From: PZPK01 sp965230795 | GTDB lineage: Bacteria > Pseudomonadota > Gammaproteobacteria > Pseudomonadales > Oleiphilaceae | Assembly (NCBI GenBank): GCA_965230795.1 | Contig: OZ246020.1 | Coordinates: 434,001 to 498,000 of the forward strand | Reading direction: 5' to 3' | Length of the DNA stretch: 64,000 nt | In this document: positions 29,946 through 39,608 of the stretch, piece after piece | How positions within the stretch are numbered: the stretch's first letter is position 1 | Layout of the letters: every line of letters begins with the position of its first letter | The notes under the pieces: model-generated | The model's input: the letters and a program-made list of their open reading frames with translations, nothing else | Databases searched by the model: none | What the model was told of the DNA's origin: nothing | Program-made: the position numbers and the translations under genes

Positions 29946-30764
29946 ATGGAATATTATGCGGTAGTAGGAAATCCCGTTGCACACAGCAAATCGCCTCTGA
30001 TTCACGCGGCTTTCGCAGAGCAGACAAGTCAGTCCATTCGGTATGACAAGCTTGAATCTCCGTTGGAGACCTTCGAGAAAACTGTCGCCGATTTTTTTTC
30101 AAAGCCCGATCATCGTGGCTTGAATGTGACGGTGCCGTTCAAGGAGCGAGCGTATGCAATGTGTAAAGAACTCAGCCCGCGCGCGCGGCTCGCTGGCGCG
30201 GTCAATACCTTGATGATCAATCAGGCTGGGGCCTTGATGGGTGATAATACTGATGGTGCGGGCCTGGTGCGTGACATCGTCATCAATCATGGATTTTCGA
30301 TTCGTGGTAAAAAAGTGCTGGTTCTTGGTGCAGGAGGTGCGGTAAGAGGCGTATTAGCGCCTATACTGAATGAAAAACCACAGGAAATCAGGATTTGGAA
30401 TCGTACGGCGGAAAAAGCGGATGCTCTAGCAGAGCTGTTCAGGAACGAAGGAACGATAGCCTCCGCCTCTATTGATGATTTGTCCTCTGAAGCATTTGAT
30501 TTGATCATCAACGGTACCGCTGCGAGTTTGAGCGGAGATGTGCCGCCAATTCCAGATTCTGTATGTGGTGTCGATACATTGCTATACGACATGATGTACG
30601 GGGCCAAAGAAACGGCATTTTTGGAGTGGGGTCGGGATCTCGGGGCCGGGTTTCGGTTTGATGGTCTGGGAATGCTGGTTGAGCAAGCCGCTGAAGCATT
30701 TTATCTATGGCGTGGCGTCAGGCCAGATACTGCGCCAGTCATTCGTATGCTAACTGAAAACTAA
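29946..30764 (+). CDS. aroE: shikimate dehydrogenase (NADP+)
   Basis: AroE reduces 3-dehydroshikimate to shikimate in aromatic amino-acid synthesis. The substrate-binding motif NPVAHSKSPLIH lies near residue 8, the catalytic lysine is in NVTVPFKERAY, the aspartate is in DNTDGAGL, and the nucleotide loop is GAGGAVRG. The 272-residue length fits. It lies directly after hemF and before the stator genes. Confidence 0.96.
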   Translation: MEYYAVVGNPVAHSKSPLIHAAFAEQTSQSIRYDKLESPLETFEKTVADFFSKPDHRGLNVTVPFKERAYAMCKELSPRARLAGAVNTLMINQAGALMGDNTDGAGLVRDIVINHGFSIRGKKVLVLGAGGAVRGVLAPILNEKPQEIRIWNRTAEKADALAELFRNEGTIASASIDDLSSEAFDLIINGTAASLSGDVPPIPDSVCGVDTLLYDMMYGAKETAFLEWGRDLGAGFRFDGLGMLVEQAAEAFYLWRGVRPDTAPVIRMLTEN

Positions 30765-30799
30765 AACATCGCAGCGATAACACACTACAGGAATAAAGT

Positions 30800-31567
30800 A
30801 TGGATTTAGCGACCCTCATCGGTCTTCTGGCAGGGTGTTTGATAATTGTTGGCGCGATTCTGCTGGAATCGAGCATTCTGGATTTCGTCAATATTCCAGG
30901 AATCGGCATCGTAATTGTCGGCACCATTTTCGTTACACTGATCAAATATCGTTTGGCGACTATCGCCCATGCCTTCAAGCTAGCGTTTTCAACGGTGTTT
31001 TTTGATCGGACAGAGAATCCTTTGATGCTCATCCAGCAGGTGCGTGAGCTCTCGGGTATTGTTCGGAAAGAGGGGATTTTAGGGCTGGAAAACGCAGAGA
31101 TATCCGATGAATTTCTGCAAAAGGGCATTGGGCTATGCATCGACGGGCATCCGCCGGATTTTATAGAGGAAAGCCTGATCCAGGAATTGGAGCAATCCAT
31201 TGAGCGCTATGATGTCGCGGAAAAGGTTTTTCGTGGCATTGGCGAAACGGCGCCAGGGCTGGGCATGCTGGGTACTTTGGTAGGTCTGGTTCAGATGCTG
31301 AATAACATGCAGGAGCCGAGTTCTGTCGGCCCGGCTATGGCGGTGGCTCTGTTGACCACTTTTTATGGTGCCTTTATCGCTCAGGTGGTTGCCATTCCCC
31401 TGGCGGACAAGTTGAATCTGAAGGCTTTGGAAGAGCACCGCAATATGGCGCTGGTGATTACCAGTGTTCAAAATATCCTCAAAGGCCAGAATCCGAAAGT
31501 CATCTCCGACGTTCTGTCCTCCTTTCTTCCTCCCAAGCAGCGGGAATCCTTGGCTGAAGAGGCCTAG
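30800..31567 (+). CDS. pomA: flagellar motor stator protein, MotA/PomA family
   Basis: This is the four-helix membrane subunit of the ion-driven flagellar stator. The 255-residue protein has two N-terminal helices (residues 1-50), a cytoplasmic loop, and two C-terminal helices around GETAPGLGMLGTLVGLVQML and ALLTTFYGAFIAQ, the family signature. The short length and the FVNIPGIGIVIVGT region resemble Na+-type PomA or Pseudomonas MotC more than H+-type MotA; the ion is not settled by sequence alone. It is paired with the MotB-like gene 11 bases downstream. Confidence 0.9.
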   Translation: MDLATLIGLLAGCLIIVGAILLESSILDFVNIPGIGIVIVGTIFVTLIKYRLATIAHAFKLAFSTVFFDRTENPLMLIQQVRELSGIVRKEGILGLENAEISDEFLQKGIGLCIDGHPPDFIEESLIQELEQSIERYDVAEKVFRGIGETAPGLGMLGTLVGLVQMLNNMQEPSSVGPAMAVALLTTFYGAFIAQVVAIPLADKLNLKALEEHRNMALVITSVQNILKGQNPKVISDVLSSFLPPKQRESLAEEA

Positions 31568-31578
31568 CGAGACAGATT

Positions 31579-32412
31579 ATGCGAGCCATTCCCAAGCCGA
31601 AGCCCAAGAGTGGTGGTGCGATAGGAGCCTGGATCGTCACCTTTGCCGATCTCATGTCGCTGCTGCTGACTTTTTTCATTTTGCTGTTGAGCTTTTCCAA
31701 AATGGATTTGCACAAATACGAAATGATGGCGCGATCATTGGCCAGCTCTTTTGGTGTGTCCTTTATTCAGGGGCAGGGAAATGTGGGCGGCAATATCATC
31801 TTCGCGGATCAACCGGAGCCGACCGTTGAGCCCAGCCAGGAAGAGTTGATTCAGGAGTTTGAAGACACCAGTCAGCCTGAAGTGGAAATGCTGGAAGAGG
31901 CGGAAGAAGCGAAGAACGTCAAACAGCTGGATCCCAATATCGAACGGTTGACGGAAAACCTGGTTGATCAATTGGAGTCCGAGATTCTCTCCAATGCCCT
32001 CAGCGTTAGCTATGACACAGATAAAGTGGTGGTTCGGTTTTCCGAAGCAACAACGTTTCCATCGGGCAGCGAGAGATTGAAAGATGAGATGTTCCCGATT
32101 CTGGAAAAGGTTGAAAACGTCCTGGCGACCTGTGAAGGCGAGATTATTGTGTCCGGTTACACCGATGATTTGCCAGTAACAACCAGCCGCTTCCGTTCCA
32201 ATTGGGACCTGTCCGCCGCGCGAGCGGTGAGTGTTGTGCATCAGCTGGTGTTTAACAACAAGATTGACGCTGACCGGGTAATGGCTGCAGGCCGTGCTGA
32301 GACCAACGCGCTGGTTCCAAATGATACCCCTGAGAATCGGGCAAAAAACCGACGGGTAGAAATCAGTATTCATGACCCCGAGTGCGAAGAGAAAGGGGGC
32401 TGGGCGTTTTAA
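31579..32412 (+). CDS. pomB: flagellar motor stator protein, MotB/PomB family
   Basis: This subunit anchors the stator to peptidoglycan. One membrane helix carries the ion-binding Asp24 in TFADLMSLLLTFFILLLSFS. A plug and linker region rich in Glu follows (about residues 75-125). The C-terminal OmpA-like domain contains SGYTDDLPVTTSRF and NWDLSAARAVSVV. The length is 277 residues. It forms an operon with the preceding pomA-like gene. Whether it uses Na+ or H+ is uncertain. Confidence 0.9.
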   Translation: MRAIPKPKPKSGGAIGAWIVTFADLMSLLLTFFILLLSFSKMDLHKYEMMARSLASSFGVSFIQGQGNVGGNIIFADQPEPTVEPSQEELIQEFEDTSQPEVEMLEEAEEAKNVKQLDPNIERLTENLVDQLESEILSNALSVSYDTDKVVVRFSEATTFPSGSERLKDEMFPILEKVENVLATCEGEIIVSGYTDDLPVTTSRFRSNWDLSAARAVSVVHQLVFNNKIDADRVMAAGRAETNALVPNDTPENRAKNRRVEISIHDPECEEKGGWAF

Positions 32413-32515
32413 TGCGAACGCTTGGTCTACAGCGAAGCCTCTGTCTCTGCGCAGGTGGGTGTTGCATGAATAATCCTATTCGGTTTTTCCGGCTGTAGAT
32501 TTTATTTGGCCCCGT

Positions 32516-32521
32516 TATAAT
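32516..32521 (+). promoter_or_regulatory. -10 box upstream of PA4642-like gene
   Basis: TATAAT at 32516-32521 is followed by GCGCGCC. No good -35 box is visible. It lies 43 bases before the start codon of the next gene. Confidence 0.45.
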
Positions 32522-32563
32522 GCGCGCCTTCGAGTTAATAGTATCAATAGTGAGGTGTCGGTA

Positions 32564-32872
32564 GTGAGTGGACCAAGTCAGCCAAAAGTCGAAGGCGAGC
32601 AGTGGAGTGATGATCGTATTCGCGGATTCCTGAGTTTGTATCCGCTGGATGGAACGAACCCCGACTATCACGTGCTGCTGCAGGCGTATCAGCATATGGT
32701 GCCCGAGTTTTTCTCTCGTTTTCTGACTTTCTTCAGTGAGTCGGGCAGAGACATTAACGCCCGATCAAAAGATGGTGAAACGATTCTCGATAGGGTCAGC
32801 AGTCACCGTCGTTCCGTAGCCTATGCAGAAGCTCTGCAGGCTCACGGAGCAAAAACCAGTAACGACTCATAG
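32564..32872 (+). CDS. PA4642-like conserved protein
   Basis: The 102-residue protein resembles the Pseudomonas PA4642 family: it opens SGPSQPKVEGEQWSDDRIRGFL and has a mostly helical body ending in an ankyrin-like INARSKDGETILDRVSSHRR segment. The function is unknown. The start is GTG 32564 with GAGGTG at 32552-32557; a GTG at 32555 overlaps that binding site and is rejected. It has its own promoter-like -10 box. Confidence 0.75.
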   Translation: MSGPSQPKVEGEQWSDDRIRGFLSLYPLDGTNPDYHVLLQAYQHMVPEFFSRFLTFFSESGRDINARSKDGETILDRVSSHRRSVAYAEALQAHGAKTSNDS

Positions 32873-32951
32873 CGATTAAACGTAATACCACGGCCGGTGA
32901 GATTCTGATGTTCCACCAAGGCGCATGCATGGAAGGATAAGGGAGAATGCC

Positions 32952-33656
32952 TTGATAACGCTTCATCAGTTTCGACGTAAGTTGGGTTTGCCGAACCTTA
33001 GTCTGTTTTGTATGAAGATTGAGGCCTGGTTGCGAATGACGAATCTCGATTACGAAGTTCGTTTTGTGGATGACCCCAGAAGTGCGCCGCTCGGCAAACT
33101 ACCGGTCATTGATGATGACGGTCTGCGAATTCCGGATTCCACCCTGATTATTGATCATTTGGAAGATAAGTATGGCGTCTGTCTGGATGTATCGCTGAGT
33201 GATGAAGAGCGCGCAATTTCTCATGCATTTCAGCGCCTGCTAGAGGAGCGCTTGTACTGGGCATGTGTATATGATCGCTGGCTTGGGCCTAACTCAACGA
33301 CCGTGATAAGCGGCGCGTTTGGCGGCCTGCCTCCAGTGTTACGGCAAATACTGCCGCGAATGGTCCAGCGGAAAATAAAGCGTGATTTGGAGGGGCAAGG
33401 CTTGGGGCGGCACGAGCCCGATACCATCTACGAGTTTGCCTGTCGCGATATTGAGGCGCTGGCCAGGTTTTTGGCAGATAAAACTTACTTCATGGGTGAT
33501 AGTGTTTCCACCGTAGATGCAACCTTACTGGCCATGTTGTCAGGCTTGCTTGCCGATGAACTTCCTGGTCCCATGCAGGACAAGGTCTTGCAGCATCCAA
33601 ATCTGGTGGCTTACCACTCTCGTTTGGCTAAACGCTACTTTCCCGAGTTTTACTAG
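32952..33656 (+). CDS. glutathione S-transferase family protein (metaxin-like)
   Basis: The 234-residue product has an N-terminal thioredoxin-like domain (ITLHQFRRKLGLPNLSLFCMK, then PVIDDDGLRIPDSTLIIDHLE) and a helical C-terminal GST domain (FMGDSVSTVDATLLAML). The pattern is closest to the metaxin/FAXC branch of GSTs rather than detoxifying classes. The substrate is unknown. I prefer TTG 32952 because it gives the family N terminus and has GGGAG just upstream; an in-frame ATG at 32925 would add nine residues. It is convergent with the carbonic-anhydrase-like gene. Confidence 0.82.
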   Translation: MITLHQFRRKLGLPNLSLFCMKIEAWLRMTNLDYEVRFVDDPRSAPLGKLPVIDDDGLRIPDSTLIIDHLEDKYGVCLDVSLSDEERAISHAFQRLLEERLYWACVYDRWLGPNSTTVISGAFGGLPPVLRQILPRMVQRKIKRDLEGQGLGRHEPDTIYEFACRDIEALARFLADKTYFMGDSVSTVDATLLAMLSGLLADELPGPMQDKVLQHPNLVAYHSRLAKRYFPEFY

Positions 33657-33666
33657 TCGTATCTCT

Positions 33667-34251
33667 TTATCCGGTGGTAGCTGAGAAGGAATCGGGTAGT
33701 GGAATGCCGCGCTGCTTGAAGTCCTCGATATGCTGGTCTTTTAATTTGACGTAGTTGGCCGCCGTGTAAGCGAAAAATTCCCTTTCTTTATCGCTAATTT
33801 CTCGAGCTTGCCTGGCGGGACTGCCTCGATACATGTAGCCGGATGCGAGGCGCTTGCCGGGAGGGACCAGGCTGCCTGCGGCTATGATTACCTCATCTTC
33901 GACCACCGCGCCATCCATAACAATAGCGCCCATTCCTACCAGAATTCGATTTCCCAGAGAGCAGCCATGCAGCAAGGCTTTGTGTCCTACCGTCACATCG
34001 TTGCCGATGGTCAAGGGATAGCCATCCGGGTTGAATGGGCCGGCATGGGTGATATGCAGTACCGAGCCATCCTGTATGCTGGTGCGCTGTCCAATGCGTA
34101 TCCGGTGCATGTCACCGCGTATCGTCACCATGGGCCAAATGGAGCTGTCATCTCCAATTTCAACATCGCCCAGCACCAGAGCGGTGGGATCAACAAAAAC
34201 GGCTTTGCCGAATACGGGGTGTGTATTTTGGTAAGGACGAATGGCAGTCAT
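33667..34251 (-). CDS. gamma-carbonic anhydrase family protein
   Basis: This is a left-handed beta-helix hexapeptide-repeat protein of 194 residues. Repeats run from about residue 18 (DPTALVLGDVEIGDDSSIWP) to 155. The histidines that bind metal at the trimer interface are present in SVLHITH and VGHKALLHGC. Homologues (YrdA, PaaY-like) show carbonic-anhydrase or thioesterase activity, and which one applies is not known. It is divergent from prlC. Confidence 0.88.
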   Translation of the reverse strand: MTAIRPYQNTHPVFGKAVFVDPTALVLGDVEIGDDSSIWPMVTIRGDMHRIRIGQRTSIQDGSVLHITHAGPFNPDGYPLTIGNDVTVGHKALLHGCSLGNRILVGMGAIVMDGAVVEDEVIIAAGSLVPPGKRLASGYMYRGSPARQAREISDKEREFFAYTAANYVKLKDQHIEDFKQRGIPLPDSFSATTG

Positions 34252-34354
34252 CTGGGCTACTCTGCATGTTGAAACCGGGGCTTTAAATTCTACTGGCTGC
34301 CCCCATTGAGAACAAACAGTCTACGAAAAATGCTTCTGATTACAGAGATCTGAC

Positions 34355-36409
34355 ATGACAAACCCTTTGCTCCAGAATACTGCCTTACCTGCTTTTGACC
34401 TTATTGATATTGAACAGTTCGAGCCGGCAATTGACCAGATCCTCGCGGACAATCGTGCCCTAATGTCGGAACGCATTCTAAATGCCGAGCGGACTTGGGA
34501 TGATTTGGTGTACCCGCTGGAGTCGGCAGATGACCGTTTGAACAATGCCTGGTCGGTGGTTTCTCACTACAACTCTGTACTCAATTCAGATGCGCTGCGA
34601 GAAATATATAAGCGTCTGGTTGCCAAGCTTACCGACTATCAAACCGAGATTGGCCAGAATCGGGACTTGTTTGAAGCTTACAAAGCGGTTGCAGAGAGTG
34701 AGTCTTTTGCGAGCTTGAGTGGGCCGCAAAAAAAAGCAATTGAGAATACCTTACGTGACTTTCGTCTGGCGGGTGTTGATCTGGATGCGGACAAAAAGCA
34801 GCAATACTCAAACCTCAAAAAAGAACTGTCGGCATTATCCAATCAGTTTTCCGAGAATGTTCTGGATGCAACACAAGGCTGGAACAAATGGTTTGATGAC
34901 AAAACCTTATTGCCCGGTCTTCCAGATAGTGCGCTGGATCTTTTTGCCAGTTTAGCGCGTGAACAAGGCAAAGAAGGAGGGTATCTATTAACGCTGGACA
35001 TTCCCTGCTATTTGCCTTTGATGACCTACTGTGATGACAGAGAACTGCGAGAAGAGCTCTACATTGCTTACACCACACGTGCTTCCGATCAGGGGCCGAA
35101 TGCCGGCCAGTGGGACAACAGCGATATCATCACCAAGTTACTCGAGCGGCGCCAGGAGCTGGCTCGGCTACTGGGGTTCAAAAATTATGCTGAGCGCTCC
35201 CTGGCAACCAAAATGGCTGGATCAGTTGATGAGGTGGTCGATTTCTTGAGGCAGTTGGCGGATAAGTCTTTCTCTGTGGCTAAGGCTGAGTTTAAGGAGT
35301 TGTCGGCCTTTGCAAAACAGCAGGGTGGTCCTGATCAGTTGGAAATGTGGGATATCGCCTATTACGCCGAAAAGTTGCGGCAGGCGCGCTATGATTTATC
35401 CCAGGAAGCGCTACGACCTTATTTCCCAGCTCCGGTCGTGATCAATGGTTTGTTTGCGGTGGTGAAAAAACTGTTTGATGTTGAGGTGGCTGTTGCGTCC
35501 GATGTGAAAACCTATCACCCGGATGTGAACTATTATCGGATCTTCAAAGATGGAGAGGAGATCGCAGGATTCTACTTTGATATCTACTCTCGGAAAAACA
35601 AGCGCGGTGGTGCCTGGATGGCGGATTGTCGTGTCAGGCGAAATCTGGACGATGGGCACGTGCAGCGACCTGTTGCTTTTCTGACCTGTAACTTTACACC
35701 GCCGGTCGATGGGGAGCCCAGTTTGCTGACCCACGATGAGGTCACAACCCTGTTTCACGAGTTCGGCCATGGTTTGCATCATATGCTCACGCGCGTCGAT
35801 GTGGCAGATGTATCGGGGATTAATGGTGTGCCCTGGGATGTAGTTGAATTGCCCAGTCAGTTCCTGGAGAACTGGTGCTGGCAGCCGGAATCAATAGGGT
35901 TGATCAGTGCTCACTATCAAACGGGAGAGCCGCTGCCGGCGGATATGCTGGAAAAGATGCTGAAAGCGAAAAACTTCCAGTCGGGTATGCAGATGGTCAG
36001 ACAGATTGAGTTTGCCCTGTTTGACTTCTTGCTGCATCGCGACTTTGAGGCAGGTAAAACAGATGTTCTACAATTGCTTGACGAGGTCAGATCCGAGGTC
36101 TCTGTTAAGCTCCCTCCAGCGTATTCGAGATTTACCCATTCCTTCAGCCATATTTTCGCTGGAGGCTATGCGGCGGGATACTACTCTTACAAATGGGCCG
36201 AGGTGTTGTCTGCAGACGCGTTTTCCAGATTTGAAGAGGAAGGGATTTTCGCTCCTCACGTCGGAGAAGCTTTTCTTGAGGAGATCCTGCAGGTGGGGGG
36301 ATCGCGGGATGCGCTGGAAATGTTTGAGGCGTTTAGAGGTCGCGCCCCCAGTGTGGAGCCCTTGTTGACTCACTCTGGAATAGTCGATGCTGCGATGGAG
36401 TCTCCATGA
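34355..36409 (+). CDS. prlC: oligopeptidase A
   Basis: PrlC is a cytosolic M3-family zinc metallopeptidase that degrades short peptides, including cleaved signal peptides. The active site HEFGHGLHH is intact near residue 468, with the third ligand Glu in the downstream helix (PSQFLENWCW). The length of 684 residues is typical. The stop overlaps the yheV start by four bases (ATGA), the same pair as in E. coli and Pseudomonas. Confidence 0.96.
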   Translation: MTNPLLQNTALPAFDLIDIEQFEPAIDQILADNRALMSERILNAERTWDDLVYPLESADDRLNNAWSVVSHYNSVLNSDALREIYKRLVAKLTDYQTEIGQNRDLFEAYKAVAESESFASLSGPQKKAIENTLRDFRLAGVDLDADKKQQYSNLKKELSALSNQFSENVLDATQGWNKWFDDKTLLPGLPDSALDLFASLAREQGKEGGYLLTLDIPCYLPLMTYCDDRELREELYIAYTTRASDQGPNAGQWDNSDIITKLLERRQELARLLGFKNYAERSLATKMAGSVDEVVDFLRQLADKSFSVAKAEFKELSAFAKQQGGPDQLEMWDIAYYAEKLRQARYDLSQEALRPYFPAPVVINGLFAVVKKLFDVEVAVASDVKTYHPDVNYYRIFKDGEEIAGFYFDIYSRKNKRGGAWMADCRVRRNLDDGHVQRPVAFLTCNFTPPVDGEPSLLTHDEVTTLFHEFGHGLHHMLTRVDVADVSGINGVPWDVVELPSQFLENWCWQPESIGLISAHYQTGEPLPADMLEKMLKAKNFQSGMQMVRQIEFALFDFLLHRDFEAGKTDVLQLLDEVRSEVSVKLPPAYSRFTHSFSHIFAGGYAAGYYSYKWAEVLSADAFSRFEEEGIFAPHVGEAFLEEILQVGGSRDALEMFEAFRGRAPSVEPLLTHSGIVDAAMESP

Positions 36410-36642
36410 AGAAGCGTTTTATTGCCGGGGCAGTGTGTCCCCGTTGTGGTGAAATGGATCGATTGCATACCTTCGAAAAGGAAGGCAGTACGATCAAAGA
36501 GTGCGTCTCCTGTGGGTTTACAGAAACCCAGCTTGTGCAGGTGGCGGTGGAAGAGTTGGAGACCCGAGTCAATCGTTCCAGCGATAGCGATGAGCAATCA
36601 CAGGTGGATGTGGTCAAAATCGTCAGCCTCAAGCCTAAATAG
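36406..36642 (+). CDS. YheV-like zinc ribbon protein
   Basis: The 78-residue protein has two CxxC knuckles, CPRCGE at 11-16 and CVSCGF about 20 residues later, forming a zinc ribbon. The C-terminal tail is polar. It is coupled to prlC by an ATGA overlap, as in other gammaproteobacteria. The function is unknown. From here to the oxidase operon (36643-36844) I see no gene, only AT-rich DNA likely to hold its promoter. Confidence 0.85.
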   Translation: MKKRFIAGAVCPRCGEMDRLHTFEKEGSTIKECVSCGFTETQLVQVAVEELETRVNRSSDSDEQSQVDVVKIVSLKPK

Positions 36643-36844
36643 GCTTTATATCAAAAAAGACTACATCTATATCATTTAATTCTATAATTGATTCCGGCTA
36701 TCCATTGCGTCGACAAAAACGACGCGTCTATACTCTGACACTTCTAATAATAATTGTGTCTGTTACTAGAGCTTCTTATAAGCAGTACCGTAGTAAACAG
36801 AAGCCTCTATCAGGAACAATAATAATAAGCTGTGGAGACCCCGT

Positions 36845-37969
36845 ATGCGATCAAGCCTACTTCGATGGGCGTTGGTGATCTGTTCGACTGCATTGTTTGC
36901 GTCGATGGCCAGCGCTGAATATGGATTGAACATGCCCACCGGCGTCACGGATGTCAGCCAGTCCGTGTACGACTTACACATGACGATCTTCTGGATTTGT
37001 GTGGCGATTGGCATTGTTGTCTTTGGCGTGATGTTCTATTCAATATTCAAGCATCGCAAAAGCAAGGGCGCTGTTGCTGCCAAGTTCCATGAGAGCACCA
37101 CAGTTGAAATTGTCTGGACGATTATTCCTGTCATTATCCTCGTTGCAATGGCCTGGCCGGCAACTACTACCCTGATCGAAATGTACGATACCAGTGACTC
37201 GGATGTGGATATCAAGATCACGGGGTATCAGTGGAAGTGGCGCTACGAATATCTGGGCGAAGGCGTCGATTTTTTCAGTAACCTCTCCACTCCCAAAGAA
37301 GAAATTTATAACGCTGCCGCCAAAAACGAGAATTATCTGCTGGAAGTGGATAATGAGCTGGTAGTTCCAGTGAATAAGAAAATCCGCTTTCTGATCACTG
37401 CCAATGATGTTATCCACTCGTGGTGGGTTCCAGAATTCGCCGTGAAGAAGGATGCCATACCGGGCTTTATCAACGAGAGCTGGACGCGTATTAACGAACC
37501 GGGTATCTACCGTGGGCAGTGTACGGAATTATGTGGTAAGGACCATGGCTTCATGCCTGTCGTGGTGCGGGCTGTCGAACAGGAAGAGTACGACCAATGG
37601 CTGCTGGCAAAACAGGAAGCGGCCAAAGCCGAAGCAGAGCTGGCCAAGCTGACCTTTACGCTCGAAGAGCAGATGGAACGCGGCAAGAAAGTCTATGAAA
37701 CCAACTGTGCAGCCTGTCACCAGGCAAATGGTGCGGGTATTCCTCCGGCGTTCCCTGCGCTTAAAGGCAGTGCTGTGGCGCTCGGACCGGTAGAAAAACA
37801 TCTCGATGTTGTCGTAAACGGTGTAGGTGGAACCGCGATGCAGGCCTATGGTTCGCAATTGAGTGACGTGGATCTGGCGGCTGTTGTCACCTATGAGCGA
37901 AATGCCTGGGGTAATGACACGGGCGATAACGTGTCAGCCAAAGATGTCGTCGACTATAAGAATAAGTGA
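36845..37969 (+). CDS. coxB: cytochrome c oxidase subunit II with fused cytochrome c domain
   Basis: This is subunit II of a caa3-type terminal oxidase. A signal peptide (ending MASA) is followed by two membrane helices (about residues 45-65 and 85-110) and a periplasmic cupredoxin domain. The CuA site is intact: a His near residue 190 and CTELCGKDHGFM. A charged linker leads to a C-terminal cytochrome c domain with CAACH and an axial Met in GTAMQAYG. The fused heme domain makes it the caa3 rather than the plain aa3 form. It starts the cox-cta cluster, 11 bases before coxA. Confidence 0.96.
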   Translation: MRSSLLRWALVICSTALFASMASAEYGLNMPTGVTDVSQSVYDLHMTIFWICVAIGIVVFGVMFYSIFKHRKSKGAVAAKFHESTTVEIVWTIIPVIILVAMAWPATTTLIEMYDTSDSDVDIKITGYQWKWRYEYLGEGVDFFSNLSTPKEEIYNAAAKNENYLLEVDNELVVPVNKKIRFLITANDVIHSWWVPEFAVKKDAIPGFINESWTRINEPGIYRGQCTELCGKDHGFMPVVVRAVEQEEYDQWLLAKQEAAKAEAELAKLTFTLEEQMERGKKVYETNCAACHQANGAGIPPAFPALKGSAVALGPVEKHLDVVVNGVGGTAMQAYGSQLSDVDLAAVVTYERNAWGNDTGDNVSAKDVVDYKNK

Positions 37970-37980
37970 GGAGTGGTCAA

Positions 37981-39582
37981 ATGAGCGCAGTGATTGATAC
38001 CGATACTACCAGCCATAGTGGCGACTCTCATGAGCATCACGGTCCCGCGAAAGGCATAGGCCGTTGGCTCTTCACGACGAACCATAAAGATATTGGTTCC
38101 ATGTATTTATGGTTCAGTTTCGCCATGTTCTTACTTGGCGGATGCATGGCTTTGACCATCCGTGCCGAGCTCTTTCAGCCCGGTTTGCAATTGGTCGAGC
38201 CTGAGTTCTTCAACCAAATGACGACCCTGCATGGTTTGATTATGGTGTTTGGTGCGGTCATGCCGGCATTCGTCGGGCTCGCCAACTGGATGATTCCCAT
38301 GATGATCGGGGCGCCGGATATGGCTTTGCCACGTATGAACAACTGGAGCTTCTGGATTCTGCCTTTTGCTTTCACGCTTCTCGTGAGCACATTATTCATG
38401 GAAGGAGGAGCGCCTAATTTTGGTTGGACCTTCTATGCGCCCTTGTCCACGACCTATGCGCCGGATACGGTGACCTACTTTATTTTCGGTGTCCATATGA
38501 TGGGGGTATCGTCCATTATGGGGGCTATCAATGTCATTGCTACGATACTCAATATGCGAGCTCCTGGCATGACGCTGATGAAAATGCCGTTATTCGTCTG
38601 GACCTGGCTAATTACTGCTTTCCTGCTTATCGCTGTAATGCCCGTTCTCGCGGGCGTTGTGACCATGATGCTGATGGATGTGCATTTCGGCACCAGTTTC
38701 TTTAATGCTGCTGGTGGCGGCGATCCGGTCCTGTTCCAGCACGTGTTCTGGTTCTTTGGTCATCCGGAGGTCTATATCATGATCCTGCCGGCGTTTGGTG
38801 TTGTCTCTCAAATCATTCCAACTTTTAGTCGCAAGCCTTTGTTTGGCTACCATTCAATGGTGTATGCGGTGGCTTCAATCGCGATTCTGTCTTTCATTGT
38901 CTGGGCTCACCACATGTTTACTGTGGGTATGCCGCTGGTGGGAGAATTGTTCTTTATGTACGCAACCATGTTGATTGCGGTGCCCACTGGCGTAAAAGTC
39001 TTCAACTGGGTGACAACAATGTTTCGTGGTTCTCTTTCTTTTGAGGCTCCGATGCTGTTCTCTGTTGCGTTTGTCATTCTCTTTACTATTGGTGGGTTCT
39101 CGGGCCTGATGCTCGCTATTGCACCGTCTGACTTTCAGTATCACGATACCTACTTCGTAGTGGCGCACTTCCACTATGTACTGGTGCCAGGAGCAATATT
39201 TGGGATCTTCGCTGCCGTCTACTACTGGTTGCCCAAGTGGAGTGGCAAAATGTATAGCGAGGCCTTGGCGAAATGGCACTTCTGGTTATCATTTGTCGGA
39301 ATGAATCTCGCTTTCTTCCCGATGCATTTTCTGGGCTTGGCGGGTATGCCTCGTCGGATTCCGGACTATGCCTTGCAGTTTGCAGACTTCAACAGCATTT
39401 CTTCGGTAGGGGCATTTATCTTTGGCGCAACCCAGTTGCTGTTCCTGTACCTGGTGATCAAGTGTATCCGCAGCGGAGAGCCTGCAACGGATCAGGTTTG
39501 GGAAGGGGCCGAAGGGCTTGAATGGACGCTACCGTCTCCGGCACCGTACCATACCTTTGCAACACCTCCTGAAGTCAAGTAG
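37981..39582 (+). CDS. coxA: cytochrome c oxidase subunit I
   Basis: This catalytic 12-helix subunit binds heme a and the heme a3-CuB centre and pumps protons. The CuB/Tyr crosslink block WFFGHPEVYIMILPAFG and the later WAHHMFTVG supply the histidines, and HDTYFVVAHFHYVL carries heme ligands. The length is 533 residues. ATG 37981 with GAGGAG upstream is preferred over an in-frame ATG at 37966, which lies within the coxB 3' end. Confidence 0.97.
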   Translation: MSAVIDTDTTSHSGDSHEHHGPAKGIGRWLFTTNHKDIGSMYLWFSFAMFLLGGCMALTIRAELFQPGLQLVEPEFFNQMTTLHGLIMVFGAVMPAFVGLANWMIPMMIGAPDMALPRMNNWSFWILPFAFTLLVSTLFMEGGAPNFGWTFYAPLSTTYAPDTVTYFIFGVHMMGVSSIMGAINVIATILNMRAPGMTLMKMPLFVWTWLITAFLLIAVMPVLAGVVTMMLMDVHFGTSFFNAAGGGDPVLFQHVFWFFGHPEVYIMILPAFGVVSQIIPTFSRKPLFGYHSMVYAVASIAILSFIVWAHHMFTVGMPLVGELFFMYATMLIAVPTGVKVFNWVTTMFRGSLSFEAPMLFSVAFVILFTIGGFSGLMLAIAPSDFQYHDTYFVVAHFHYVLVPGAIFGIFAAVYYWLPKWSGKMYSEALAKWHFWLSFVGMNLAFFPMHFLGLAGMPRRIPDYALQFADFNSISSVGAFIFGATQLLFLYLVIKCIRSGEPATDQVWEGAEGLEWTLPSPAPYHTFATPPEVK

Positions 39583-39608
39583 TCAGGCTCTGTTCAAGGG
39601 AGCTTCAC